From the NCBI GenBank assembly GCA_001579985.1, contig LRSR01002786.1, positions 1 through 43,774 on the forward strand: a DNA stretch of 43,774 bases, read 5' to 3'. The stretch comes from Hypsibius dujardini (Eukaryota; Tardigrada; Eutardigrada; Parachela; Hypsibiidae). Positions 20,161 to 28,820 of the stretch are shown one piece after another. Below the pieces are notes generated by a model that worked only from the letters and a program-made list of their open reading frames with translations, was not told the origin of the DNA and did not search any database. Numbering within the stretch: position 1 is the first letter of the stretch; each line of letters begins with the position of its first letter. A program made the position numbers and the translations under genes.

Positions 20161-20310
20161 TTTACTACACAGGACAGCTATTGGAATTCGACCGAAGTAA
20201 TCTATTAGAGAATGATGTAAACTTTGAATTATGGTACTCTATGCGGGCTGTGTAATACAGCATACACACACACGCGCGCAAACACATACAATACCTTCAC
20301 ACTCTCTCTC

Positions 20311-20610
20311 CAACACACACTCCCTATACCTTTTTTTACTTTCTTCAAAGATGGTCAAAAAGACGAAATTCATCTGTGAGCTCACAGACGAAATCGCGAA
20401 AAAGTGAAAATGGGGTTTTTTGAACAATTTTGAAAAAAATGGTTAATGAAAATAGGCTAGTTTATACTAATTTAGATAAGTTTTGGTCCTAAAGTAGGCA
20501 ATACTTAAAATTGCAAAAACGGTGTTTTCCTTAAATTGCTTGTTTTAGGCAAATTACACCCTCAAATGGCGACTTTCTAATTTGTGCCAAAAACGGCGTA
20601 TTCCAACTAC

Positions 20611-20611
<1 letters not shown>
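20311..20611. repeat. Right terminal inverted repeat of the Polinton
   Basis: Reverse complement of 3613-3912, ending CAACTACT at 20611, immediately before the CTGT repeat resumes. Confidence 0.9.
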
Positions 20612-20663
<52 letters not shown>

Positions 20664-20715
20664 TTCTGTCTGCCTGCCTGCCTGTCTGCCTACCTGCCTG
20701 TCTGTCTGTCTGAGT
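20612..20715. repeat. (CTGT)n microsatellite, right half
   Basis: CTGT units with CTGC and CTTT variants continue the repeat that ends at 3612, and lead to the acceptor of the last P450 exon. Confidence 0.95.
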
Positions 20716-20772
20716 TAATACGCATAGGCAGTGCTCATATTCATGTCTGCTATGAGACCTGATTGGCTTCAG

Positions 20773-20954
20773 GAAAACGAGCTTGTCTGGGGGAGGCCCT
20801 AGCCAAGATGGAGCTATTCCTTTTCATTGGCAATTTGCTTCGCTGCTTCACACTGGAATTGCCCACTGGAGAAACATTATCGCACGAGGACTATCACTCC
20901 AGTTTAGTGGACTCACCCAGTCCTTTTGCTCTGATTTTTACCTCTCGTTTTTAA
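20773..20954 (+). pseudogene. Cytochrome P450 gene 1, haem-binding last exon
   Basis: Follows a GGCTTCAG acceptor. After the split Gly codon it reads [17 protein letters not shown]: the second half of the FxxGxRxCxG haem loop with the Cys that ligates iron. It continues [11 protein letters not shown] to the typical C-terminus SPSPFALIFTSRF and a stop (20952-20954). It is about 70 per cent identical to the last exon of gene 2 (38300-38481). The exon is intact, but it is separated from the only other exon of gene 1 by the 17-kb Polinton, and the K-helix exon is missing. Confidence 0.85.
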
Positions 20955-21533
20955 CTATTTCTGAGTCTATTTGTTCAGAGATTTCTGATGCTTCTACCGG
21001 TATATTGATTATTGTTGTGATTATTAAATTTCCTCTGACAGCGTGACAGTGTGTCAGGCATTATTTGGAAGATAAACACAAAAATGGATACTTTGATAGC
21101 ATTTGGGGGGCGGGGTCCTATCGCCTGTGAGGCCGAATTGGCCGAAAGATGTGGCTATTCTTTCGGTCCTCCTTTTGACGATCAGTCTATGGAAAAGCAT
21201 CTTTCGGAAATGTCTGAATAGATAAAGTGTGCCGTTTCGGCTTTTATTGAATAGCGCTAATCTTATTCTGATTTCCGTGAGGTAGTTCTAGCGCTAATAC
21301 TGCATTGTGTATTACAACACTACAGGTATTACTGTAAGTGTGATTCTTATATGTTCTGCTTGTCGACACACATTAGAATATTTTCCGTGCTAAAATCGTG
21401 CTGCCTAGACATACGATGAAACACTGACATGGGAGCACACTGACAAGCTGACAAGCTTGTGAGCTGAGCTTCAGTCAGCGCTTGACTAGAACAACCCTAA
21501 ACAACTCCTAAAAGACCTATCAACTTGTGTTTT
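20955..21533. other. Intergenic DNA, nothing recognised
   Basis: P450 gene 1 downstream region. It contains a direct repeat of TAGCGCTAAT near 21253 and 21289 and a GGCCGAATTGGCC palindrome near 21142, but no gene. Confidence 0.5.
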
Positions 21534-21790
21534 TTAAAATCTCCACCCAAAAAATCATCCTACACAATTTTTTTTCTGTTTTTTAATTTCTCAGTTTTCT
21601 TAATGAAATTCCAATAAAACACCCAGTTTGTCAAAACTTATTCTTAGAAACCCCACATTAAATCTCCAAATTTTCCCTCTTTTTATTCCGAAAAAGCTCC
21701 TGTCTTTATAAAAGAAACACCCCTTTCTTTTAATTTTAATTAAAAAAATTACAGAGAGTGTGGGGTTTCCTGTATGCATGTAGTGTGCAT
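21534..21790. repeat. Terminal inverted repeat of the Polinton relic (left)
   Basis: Reverse complement of 26072-26336 with perhaps 80 per cent identity. The outermost shared word is TTAAAATCTCCACCC. The tip does not show the usual AGT, so the extreme end may be eroded. Confidence 0.8.
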
Positions 21791-21859
21791 GTCTGTATGC
21801 TACACTGCGCGCATAGAGAACCACAACACAAAGTTCACATCATTTTCCAAGAAGTTACT

Positions 21860-22230
21860 GCGATCGAATTCCAACAATTGTCCTGTATTGTAAAACAGTT
21901 TTAGTGTACCAATAAACTGACCTTTGAGGTAAAACATCAACTCCAACGAAGTCGTTACTCGAGATGATCATGTAATCGCCATCATCTTTGCCATCCATGA
22001 GTACAAGTAACTCTACTATGTTAGAGATATTGGTATTACTGGAGGCAATGTGTCGAACCATCCCGCTAGCAACAATGTTAGGTCATGTAACGTGTATAAG
22101 TTCTTTCCTGCCTGACTTGCTCCAGAATGTTTTCGCAATGTTTGTGCCCGCGTCAAATACCTTCTTCTCGAACCCTGTGTGCAACATTGGACTATCGTTT
22201 CTTAATTCGATCTTATAATTGGTCAGTACT
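21860..22230 (-). pseudogene. Penton-like gene part in the relic
   Basis: Reads LQLKVLTNYKIELRNDSP, and MVRHIASSNTNISNIVELL followed by VLMDGKDDGDYMIISSND on the minus strand, closely similar to the gene at 19590-20160. Only part of the gene is present. Confidence 0.75.
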
Positions 22231-22249
22231 TTAAGTTGCAAGAGGGATC

Positions 22250-23140
22250 AAATAGTAGTCATCAGTCCAGACAACGATTCAGAATACGACGTCTTCTTTG
22301 ATAAATTAGTGAAAAAAGGGCAGATGTACGATTAACTTACAATCAACTTAAGCGCTCTTCCAAGAGCTTAGAACAAAATTCGACAAAGTGAAAAATCTGA
22401 TGACATTTATTAAACTAAAGCAGACTTTAGTTTGTTGTTGACGATTTTCACACAGAAAGCACGAGCAACAAGTTTATCAAGTAGTTCCTAAAAGCCGTCA
22501 CTACGGTATAAGTCAAATATTTTGCACGCATAACTTCAATGAGCTTCCGGTTACTGTAAGAACAAACAGTCAGTACTACTATTTTATAAAAAACTGCAAT
22601 CCAAAAATATTAGAAAATGTAGAAGTCAAATATGGAATAAACGACGATAAAATATTCTATTTAAATTATATGAGTAGTACTAGTACAATATATCTTTGGG
22701 TCATGCTAAACGCGAGTAAAAGCTGCATGGTGGACAAAGAAACAACATACACTACTTAAATAGTGAAACAAAAGAGAAAAATATCGATATGGTGCCTTTT
22801 AATGAGTTTAAAAATAAATATGATATTGAAGAAAAGAACAACTTTCGAAGAAATATATGACTGAGAACGATACGGAAGTAATTAAAAAATTGAGCGGCAG
22901 TAGGCGCGCTAGATCGCATAACGACGAGATTAAAAAATGAATACCAAGCAAAGTCCATGGGTTGAATCGGTACATGGGTTGAATCGGTGGGGTGGCGGAG
23001 GGCGCCACAAGTGTCAATTGTAAACAACACTCATTCAATTTGCACTTGTGGCGCCCTCCGCCACCCCACCGATTCAACCCATGGACTTTGCTTGGTACCC
23101 GATAAGTACTGACTTTTCTTTAGTTTAAAGTGAGGGTTTT
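22250..23140 (+). pseudogene. Packaging ATPase part in the relic
   Basis: Matches the ATPase of the big Polinton at DQIVVISPDNDSEY, in the region around the Walker B motif (DDFH), at SQYYYF and near the C-terminus. It lacks the Walker A end and has many breaks. A MITE (22944-23095) sits in its C-terminal region. Confidence 0.8.
22944..23095. mobile_element. MITE, 152 bp, TA target, inserted in relic ATPase
   Basis: Near-perfect palindrome with ends CCAAGCAAAGTCCATGGGTT, flanked by TA at 22942-22943 and 23096-23097. It has two 17-bp CATGGGTTGAATCGGTA units in the left arm and the GGTGGCGGAGGGCGCCACAA stem. The host ATPase similarity resumes straight after the right TA, which confirms the borders. 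Same family as the element at the window start. Confidence 0.92.
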
Positions 23141-23149
23141 AACCGCAAC

Positions 23150-23640
23150 TTTTTTCTCCGGTTCACATACATATACGCATATCGCAGATCGCTATCAGAA
23201 GTAGTAGAGTTTAAATCGCTAAAATGACAACGCTTCGACTTTAGTAGAAAATACAACTTATTATAATGATTTTGGTTTTTCAGTTAAATGGAATCTTCCT
23301 CTCCTAAAGTCATTTTAGCCCTGGATAAAGTTTTTTTGATAACGTCTTTTAATTGAATTTTTTCAGAGGGTTTCTTAACCTTCAACATTTATGGCACGTG
23401 GTCGATCCAACTTCCTTGCTTCCTTGTTTTCGCTGAGTTGGCGTTATGCGTTTCTTCTTTTTTTCTTGCTTGATGAAACTCGTAGCTTGTGATGTAGTCG
23501 CCTGGGTTTATGAGGAAGTTGGTGGTGTAGCTCCATACTTTCCCGTTGCTTAGCTAAGTCGTCAAGTTCTCTCCTTTTCCTTTCAAGGAAGAAATATTAT
23601 TATTATGATAAAGAGATAAGCTTGATTTACCAATACTGTA
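23150..23640 (-). pseudogene. Decayed copy of the 134-aa Polinton gene
   Basis: The minus strand shows KKRRITPTQRK, the words KIQLKD and KKTLSRAKMTLGEEDS, and LRYAYMYVNRRKK, matching the gene at 7295-7699. It lies beside the ATPase in the same convergent arrangement. Many breaks. Confidence 0.7.
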
Positions 23641-24041
23641 AATTATACCGATACGTACGTGTTGGTATCCTAAAATGGACCTGTTTGTTTGTTTTTGGCG
23701 TGATCAGAGAGACAACGGAAAGTTTTGGCGTTGGGAGTCGGCACAGTTTATTTGCTGAGAAAAGGTTCGGAAGATAAGTTCGCGGTAGCGTTAGTAGGCG
23801 AGAATATGGCTGCACCTTTTGCCATTGTGCGTAAATAGAAGGTGCACGACCGTCCTGTGAAACGCATCCGATTAGATACAACTTCTGTGCCTGCCGCACA
23901 TGAGGCAAGAAATTATGCTTATTGTCCGGATAAATTTAAACGCTTCCTACGCTTATTATTATCATTGGGAGCGATTCTATTGAGGTCAGACAAACAGCTG
24001 CAACGCCTTGTGTGAGGACCTCTTACCGCGGTCGCGTACAA

Positions 24042-24082
24042 TATAAAACCGTCAAGGTACGAGGCGAAGTTGTCCCATCAGT
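24042..24082 (+). promoter_or_regulatory. TATA box and TCAGT initiator of the LRR gene
   Basis: TATAAAA at 24042-24048 and TCAGT at 24078-24082, the arthropod-type initiator, with about 36 bp between their starts, slightly more than usual. The ATG is 60 bp further on. A very similar pair (ATATAAAAC then TCAGTAC) precedes P450 gene 2. Confidence 0.6.
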
Positions 24083-24141
24083 ACAGGAGAGCTGTTGCTT
24101 TTGCGAATTTGTGTCGTCACCGTTCACCGTTCTTTTGCAAG

Positions 24142-25239
24142 ATGTTGCGATTCGTGATTCTTCTCGCCTTCTTAGTGGTCACCCAGTTTGCGGCAGTCTC
24201 TTATAGCGCACCTTTGACCTGTCCTCCCCCCAATGAGGTACTACCATGCACCTGTACTTCTTCCGCCACCGGAAAACCCTCTCTGGCCTGCATAGGACCC
24301 ACCATCTCGCAGGCAAACATCGAGCGCTTGTTCGCGCGAATTCGCGCCGTCAACGCGATTCCCCTCGACGGAGGCCCGGAAGACCCCAGCCAGTACACCC
24401 CCTCTCCCTCCGGCAAGACGCTCAACTGGATCAACATCACCCGTTTCGACCTGACCAACACTGAGATGACCAGCCTGAACAACGCACCGTTGATCGGTTG
24501 CCACTTCGACGTCCTCGATGCCAGCAATAATCCGCTGCTTCGAGAGATTGTGCTGGCTGATATTAATAAACTAATTAACGGCCACTATCGTGGTGGAATT
24601 TCCGTAGAAGCAGAAACTGTTCGGTTCGATCACTGCGCACTGGGTGACAGTGCCTGGACGGCTTTCTCGATATTTCGCCTCAGCGTGCGGCACTTATCCC
24701 TGAAGAACAACGCATTGACCATCGTTGAATATCGGTCCGACTACCTTAAACAGCTGCGCGCTTTGGAAAGGCTGGACCTCGCCGACAATCGAATCTACGA
24801 GATCCGTGGCAGTCAGTTTACCGAAAATCATTACCTGCAGCATCTGAACCTGTCGCGAAATCGAATCAGCTCACTAGGTCCCGCGGCATTTAAAATTTTG
24901 CATACGCCTTTTGAAGTGGCGGACAAACGCTTGACAATTGACCTGAGCCTTAATAACCTTTATAATGGACAGGGAATGGTGAGCGAACCCTACAAAGTCC
25001 ACTGACCAATCGACTTGATTTTGACGCATAACAACTACATCTCGGTGGGACCGTCTAACTTTCTCGAGCTCCTCCTGGCCCATAGAACCAACACGATTGA
25101 TTTTACCGGGAACAACTGGATTTGCGGCCGGGAAATGTCTTGGCTTAAAAGCGCGGCTGTTGTGTATGCGGACAAAGTGAAGGGACTGGACTGCATAAAC
25201 GACCCCGGCCAGACAGCCTTCACCTCTTCCTTCACGTAA
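24142..25239 (+). pseudogene. Secreted leucine-rich-repeat protein, intronless, interrupted once
   Basis: The start chosen is the ATG giving MLRFVILLAFLVVTQFAAV, a clear signal peptide. A Cys-rich cap follows (CPPPNEVLPCTC), then a variable region and leucine-rich repeats: VRHLSLKNNALTIVE, LERLDLADNRIYEI, LQHLNLSRNRISSLG, LTIDLSLNNLYNG and LILTHNNYISVG. It closes with a C-terminal cap (NWICGREMSWLKSA ... GLDCIN). The layout resembles small secreted arthropod LRR proteins annotated as non-catalytic subunits of Oplophorus luciferase. It would be an extracellular binding protein. It is GC-richer than its AT-rich surroundings and has no intron. The frame is interrupted once, so it is probably a recent pseudogene or a read-through case. 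It lies inside the Polinton relic. Confidence 0.8.
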
Positions 25240-25334
25240 CCTTGCTGCAATGACAAAAAACAACAACAAACTGGTGCCAGCACGTTTTGAAATATGATGT
25301 TGCCCCTTTCTTTGTGTCAATTTCAGTCATTATA

Positions 25335-25701
25335 CTGTACTGCCACGATTTTAAGGGCAGGTTTAGCCCCGCCCACCCCTGATAGACTGTACATGACGTC
25401 ACGGATTCACTTCCGTTCATCATAGGCCGACTTGATTCTTGATTGAGTAACGCCGCGGCTCATGTTGATTGTTGATTGATTTCAACGACTAATTTCAAAA
25501 TGGCAAAAATATCTAGAAAAACTTATTCTGCTCAGGAAAAGCAACGCATAGTTGAAAAATATTACGAATCTGGTCTGTCTGGTGCGATTGATTGATTCAG
25601 CCCGCCAAAAGCGCAGTGAAACCAGTGAACACAAATTGGACCAGGAGTCGGTAATTTACTGGTAGGGTAAAAAACCCACCCTTAAAATCGTGGCAGTACA
25701 G
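25335..25701. mobile_element. Deleted pogo-like/Tc1-type element, 367 bp
   Basis: Inverted ends CTGTACTGCCACGATTTTAA followed by GGG, flanked by TA (25333-25334 and 25702-25703). Inside, an ATG at 25500 opens MAKISRKTYSAQEKQRIVEK then YYESGLSGAI and a stop at 25593-25595. This is the start of a psq/pogo-type helix-turn-helix, the N-terminus of a transposase; the rest is gone. It is therefore an internally deleted derivative of an autonomous element. It sits just after the LRR gene. Confidence 0.8.
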
Positions 25702-25703
25702 TA

Positions 25704-26071
25704 CGAATTGTTCATCATACTTGAAAGTGCATTACCCCATAACAGTTTCGGAGTCGTAGTCAAAGCTGGTTGGACCGTTTGGCTGAACGCTGCTGGATAA
25801 ATGAAAAAAACGCAAATTAAACTACGTGTTGGAAGTTGACCAAACACACTCCAGGCACGGAATGGAAGTGTCCATTTGTGCCGTTGTTTGAGTCGAATCT
25901 CGGTATAGTTTCGTTCCGTTACAAATACGTCCCAAGCGAATAATTGTCCCGCTCAGTTTAGTCCCACACTCTTTGGTGCTCCGTGACTGTTAGTGCTAGG
26001 CGCTCTTGTTCCACCTAAAGAGGTATCGCTGTTGGCTATTACTAGATTCAATCATACACACATAAAGTACT
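25704..26071. other. Relic DNA without a recognisable gene
   Basis: Short frames only, and no repeats seen before the right terminal repeat of the relic. Confidence 0.4.
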
Positions 26072-26336
26072 GTACACACTACGTGCATACAGGAAATCCC
26101 ACACTCTTTGTAATTTTTTTAATTAAAATTAAAAGAAAGGTGTTTTTTTAGAAAAAAGACAGGAACTTTTTCGGAATAAAAACAGAGAAAATTTGGAGAT
26201 TTAGTGTGTGTGGTTTCCAAAAGCTGATTTTGACAAACTGGGTGTTTCATAGAAGTTTTGTTAAGAAAACTCAGAAATTTTAAAAACAGAAAAAAATTAA
26301 TTTGTGTAGAAGTGATTTTTGGGTGGAGATTTTAAG
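26072..26336. repeat. Terminal inverted repeat of the Polinton relic (right)
   Basis: Partner of 21534-21790. It is AT-rich, with the shared core TTTTGACAAACTGGGTGTTT. Confidence 0.8.
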
Positions 26337-26800
26337 AATGACCCGTTATCAGCTATTTGAATAAATCACAATGAGAAGAGTCCAGCATAATTTACATCAT
26401 GATTCGTCTCACGCGTAGCACGTTTGGCTTTTCTCGCGCAAGATATAATTCAGCCGCCCGACGCACGAGCGAAAATTCACGTTTCTTTGCTGCCTCGGTC
26501 AGGGTTACGTTTAAATTTTATGTGTCACGCAAGGTTTATGATTATTTACGAGTTTATCCATCTCTACCGTCTATTCTTATGTAATTCATTGGAGTCTTAA
26601 CTATACCGCGTTTCAGAAAAGAATAGTATTTCGTTAAAAATTCCCCAACCAACTGCATGGGGATGTTGGAGACCCAACTGAAATTATCTTAGATTTTTTA
26701 ATTTTAATTTTTTATATTTTTTTCCCATGATCAATTGCAGGCCTTGCACCTTCCTGAACAAAAGTCTTTCGGGGGTAGAGCGAGTGATCGAGTGGAAGAG
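26337..26800. other. Intergenic DNA upstream of P450 gene 2
   Basis: No gene recognised. The last 60 bases lead into the TATA box of gene 2. Confidence 0.45.
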
Positions 26801-26801
26801 A

Positions 26802-26836
26802 TATAAAACGTACCTCAAAAATCTCGGCTTCTCAGT
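26802..26836 (+). promoter_or_regulatory. TATA box and initiator of P450 gene 2
   Basis: TATAAAA at 26802-26808 and TCAGT at 26832-26836 put the predicted start A 32 bp after the TATA box, the usual spacing. The leader would be about 334 nt to the ATG at 27168. Confidence 0.65.
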
Positions 26837-27167
26837 ACGGAGCTTAGTTACCGTCCGACTATGTTCATCGAGAGAAAATTTACGTATCGGTATGCGCCAA
26901 CAGAACATAGCTCGGTCAGTTTTAATCTTCACAACAGAACAGTTATTTTCCCGAAAAATTTCCGAGCAAGTCAGGAATAAACATTTATACTGCTTCCAGT
27001 TAGCGATCAGTGCAAGGTCAGTCGATGCCAGATTAACTGTATAATCCGGCACGGCACACCTGGCAAGACCTATTTCATCCCACATGTAGCTTTTACAGTT
27101 CGTTCGCATTGCGATCTTATTGGCATGAACAGGTGCTTCTTTTCCCGCCTGAAATTTTTTTTCGGAA

Positions 27168-27267
27168 ATGGTTAGGTTGTTAGTTTTGAGCGGCGTGGTT
27201 ATCACGTTTGGGACATATCTATGGCTGAAATGCCAGCGACCAAGGAATTTCCCACCGGGACCACCAG
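27168..27267 (+). pseudogene. P450 gene 2, exon 1: membrane anchor and proline hinge
   Basis: Starts MVRLLVLSGVVITFGTYLWL, a hydrophobic membrane anchor, followed by CQRPRNFPPGPPG, the proline-rich hinge of microsomal P450s. A GTACGA donor follows at 27268. The exon is intact. A different frame over the same bases gives MAEMPATKEF and is a shadow. Confidence 0.85.
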
Positions 27268-27343
27268 GTACGATTTTTTCAAAATCATAAGGTTAGTTGA
27301 AAAAATCCTGATTTTGCAGTTTGCGACAAAAAATAAACAAGGT

Positions 27344-27406
<63 letters not shown>
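27344..27406. repeat. (CAGA)n microsatellite in intron 1
   Basis: Fifteen or so clean CAGA units, the complement of the CTGT repeat seen in other P450 introns here. Straight after it (about 27407-27480) a unit of about 38 bp containing TGTATTATAAAAATGATTGT is repeated twice. Confidence 0.95.
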
Positions 27407-27834
27407 GTTGTGTATTATAAAAATGATTGTATTGATTGACAGATGTTGTGTATTATAAAAATGATTGTATTTTAGCACCTTTATAAAGTGCTAAAAATAC
27501 AATCTTTCAGGCGTTTTAAGTATTTTGCACTAACAGTCTTCTCTATTCTATACTTTTTAACGACAGAATTAAATAACATCATTTAAGTGAGGCTAACAAT
27601 TTTTTTCAACAGGAAAAGAGTGGAAGTTTCTTACCTCAAGGGAAGTTCCTCCATCATAAAATAATCACATTAATAACTGATTAAAATAATAATAAATACA
27701 CTAAAAGATACTGTGTACCAAAAGTCGTATGACCACATTTAAGTATATGTATATTATTTTTAAAGGAAAAGTTAGGAAAAAACAAATGAAGTACGCAAAC
27801 TCTGTTAAATGTTTTTGAAAAAAATTACATGCAG

Positions 27835-28250
27835 GAAAAAACTGGTTGGAAGACACGATCATCGCGGAAGTGGAAGACATCTGTGAGATTATTCGGAACA
27901 CCCACGGGAAACCCTTTAATCCGAAGGTTCAGTTGAGAAATAGCGTCTCAAACATCGTTTGTGCGCTCATTTTTGGGAAGACATTTGAGCTGACTGATCC
28001 CAAATTTCGAGACTGACCGATCTGGCTGCGGAAAACACCGCCTTTTTCAAGCAGGATTTTGCCGTTACGGTAGCGCCTTTCTTGTTATGGTTTCCCAACG
28101 TGGTTCGATCGCAAATCTTCAAAGCAAAAAGGAATCTAAAGACATGGGCGGACTTCATGACGGTGATGATAACTGAGCACACTGCCTCGTCGTGGACGCT
28201 CTCGAATACACCTGACTACGTTTATGTCTACAATCGAAAGAAAACTACAG
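27835..28250 (+). pseudogene. P450 gene 2, body exon with a frameshift
   Basis: After the ACATGCAG acceptor it reads KNWLEDTIIAEVEDICEII and VSNIVCALIFGKTFELTDP. Then, one base out of frame after about 28013, it reads LTDLAAENTAFFKQDF, LLWFPNVVRSQIFKAK and TWADFMTVMITEHT. These are the C- to G-helix regions of CYP2-type enzymes. The 3' border is uncertain. Confidence 0.75.
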
Positions 28251-28402
28251 GACTAATGTCGCACGGAAATGAAATCTTCAATGGTCAGAGAACTCTATTA
28301 CTTGAAAAAGCATTGCTGTTTCTTCCCGCCATTTATTCGCTTTCAGTACATTCTTGTGATACCCTTCTGTTAACTCACGCGTGGACTGTACTGAAGTCAC
28401 AC

Positions 28403-28454
<52 letters not shown>

Positions 28455-28503
28455 GTTTGTCTGCCTGTCTGCTTGTCTGTCTGTCTGCCTGTCTGTCTGT
28501 CTG
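28403..28503. repeat. (CTGT)n microsatellite before the I-helix exon
   Basis: About 25 units with TTTG, CTGC and TATC variants. Gene 1 has CTGT/CCGT repeats at the matching place (about 3270-3332), so the repeat probably predates the duplication of the two genes. Confidence 0.95.
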
Positions 28504-28616
28504 ATTGTCGTGCTATCGAGCCGTGCCTTTGTTCCCCGTCGCTTGCCTGTATATCTCATTCACCGTGAACCATGAAGAGGAAAGTATCTGTTGATGATAT
28601 TCAATATAATTATACA

Positions 28617-28795
28617 GAGCTTCCACTGGTCGGTTCACTCGTCGATCTTTTCGTTGCCGGTACGGAAACAACGTCAACAACGATCCGTTGGATGATGGTC
28701 TTTAGGATTGAGAATCCCGACGAGATGGAAAAGGTCCAGCAAGAGATTGACGACAAAGTCGGCCGGCAAATGCCCTGACAAATTCTGACAGAGGT
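28617..28795 (+). pseudogene. P450 gene 2, I-helix exon with a frameshift
   Basis: Reads ELPLVGSLVDLFVAGTETTS, TTIRWMMVFRIENPDEMEKV and QQEIDDKVG. AGTETT is the oxygen-binding motif. One base is missing near 28777; beyond it the alternate frame gives LTNSD before a GGTCAGTG donor. Close homologue of 3333-3494. The acceptor position is not certain. Confidence 0.8.
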
Positions 28796-28820
28796 CAGTG
28801 TGTTCCATCCCGTAGTTATA

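Larger units (their letters stand above)
3613..20611. mobile_element. Polinton (Maverick), 17.0 kb, old and broken
   Basis: A self-synthesising virus-like DNA transposon. The ends are inverted repeats of about 300 bp beginning AGTAGTTG, and AGT at the tip is usual for the family. The two repeats differ at roughly a fifth to a quarter of positions, so the insertion is ancient. Parts in order: forkhead-like gene, 134-aa protein, packaging ATPase, small secreted protein, protease, unassigned segment, major capsid protein, DNA polymerase B, small basic proteins, helix-turn-helix gene, small membrane protein, 82-aa protein, integrase, fibre-like protein, coiled-coil protein, penton-like protein. 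The coding set carries about a dozen breaks; the major capsid, fibre-like, coiled-coil, 134-aa and 82-aa frames look whole. The 6-bp target duplication cannot be read because both flanks are CTGT repeats. A 559-bp hAT-type element has inserted near the left end. Confidence 0.93.
21534..26336. mobile_element. Polinton relic, 4.8 kb, much reduced, reverse orientation
   Basis: The ends are inverted repeats of about 260 bp (21534-21790 and 26072-26336) sharing words such as TTTTGACAAACTGGGTGTTT, AATCTCCACCC and the reverse-complementary pairs around GTATGCAYGTAGTGTG. Inside are a penton-like part (minus), an ATPase part (plus) and a copy of the 134-aa gene (minus), in the same relative order as in the big Polinton but with the middle of the element gone. 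A leucine-rich-repeat gene lies between the 134-aa copy and the right terminal repeat. It is heavily broken. The terminal repeats differ from those of the big Polinton, so it is a related but separate subfamily. Later insertions: a 152-bp MITE and a 367-bp pogo-like derivative. Confidence 0.8.

Noticed and set aside
3607-20617. Target-site duplication of the Polinton
   Set aside because: Flanks are CTGT repeats in different phase, so a 6-bp duplication cannot be told from the repeat.
20611-21533. Possible small structured RNA near 21130-21300
   Set aside because: Only short palindromes; no tRNA or snRNA signature.
24201-24527. 108- and 87-aa minus-strand frames
   Set aside because: Antisense shadows of the GC-rich LRR gene.
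26684-27205. 173-aa minus-strand frame and 105-aa plus-strand frame
   Set aside because: They overlap the promoter, leader and exon 1 of P450 gene 2 and match nothing; the spliced P450 reading is better supported.
28082-28575. Frames rich in CLSVCLSV and VCLSAC
   Set aside because: Translations of the CTGT repeat.
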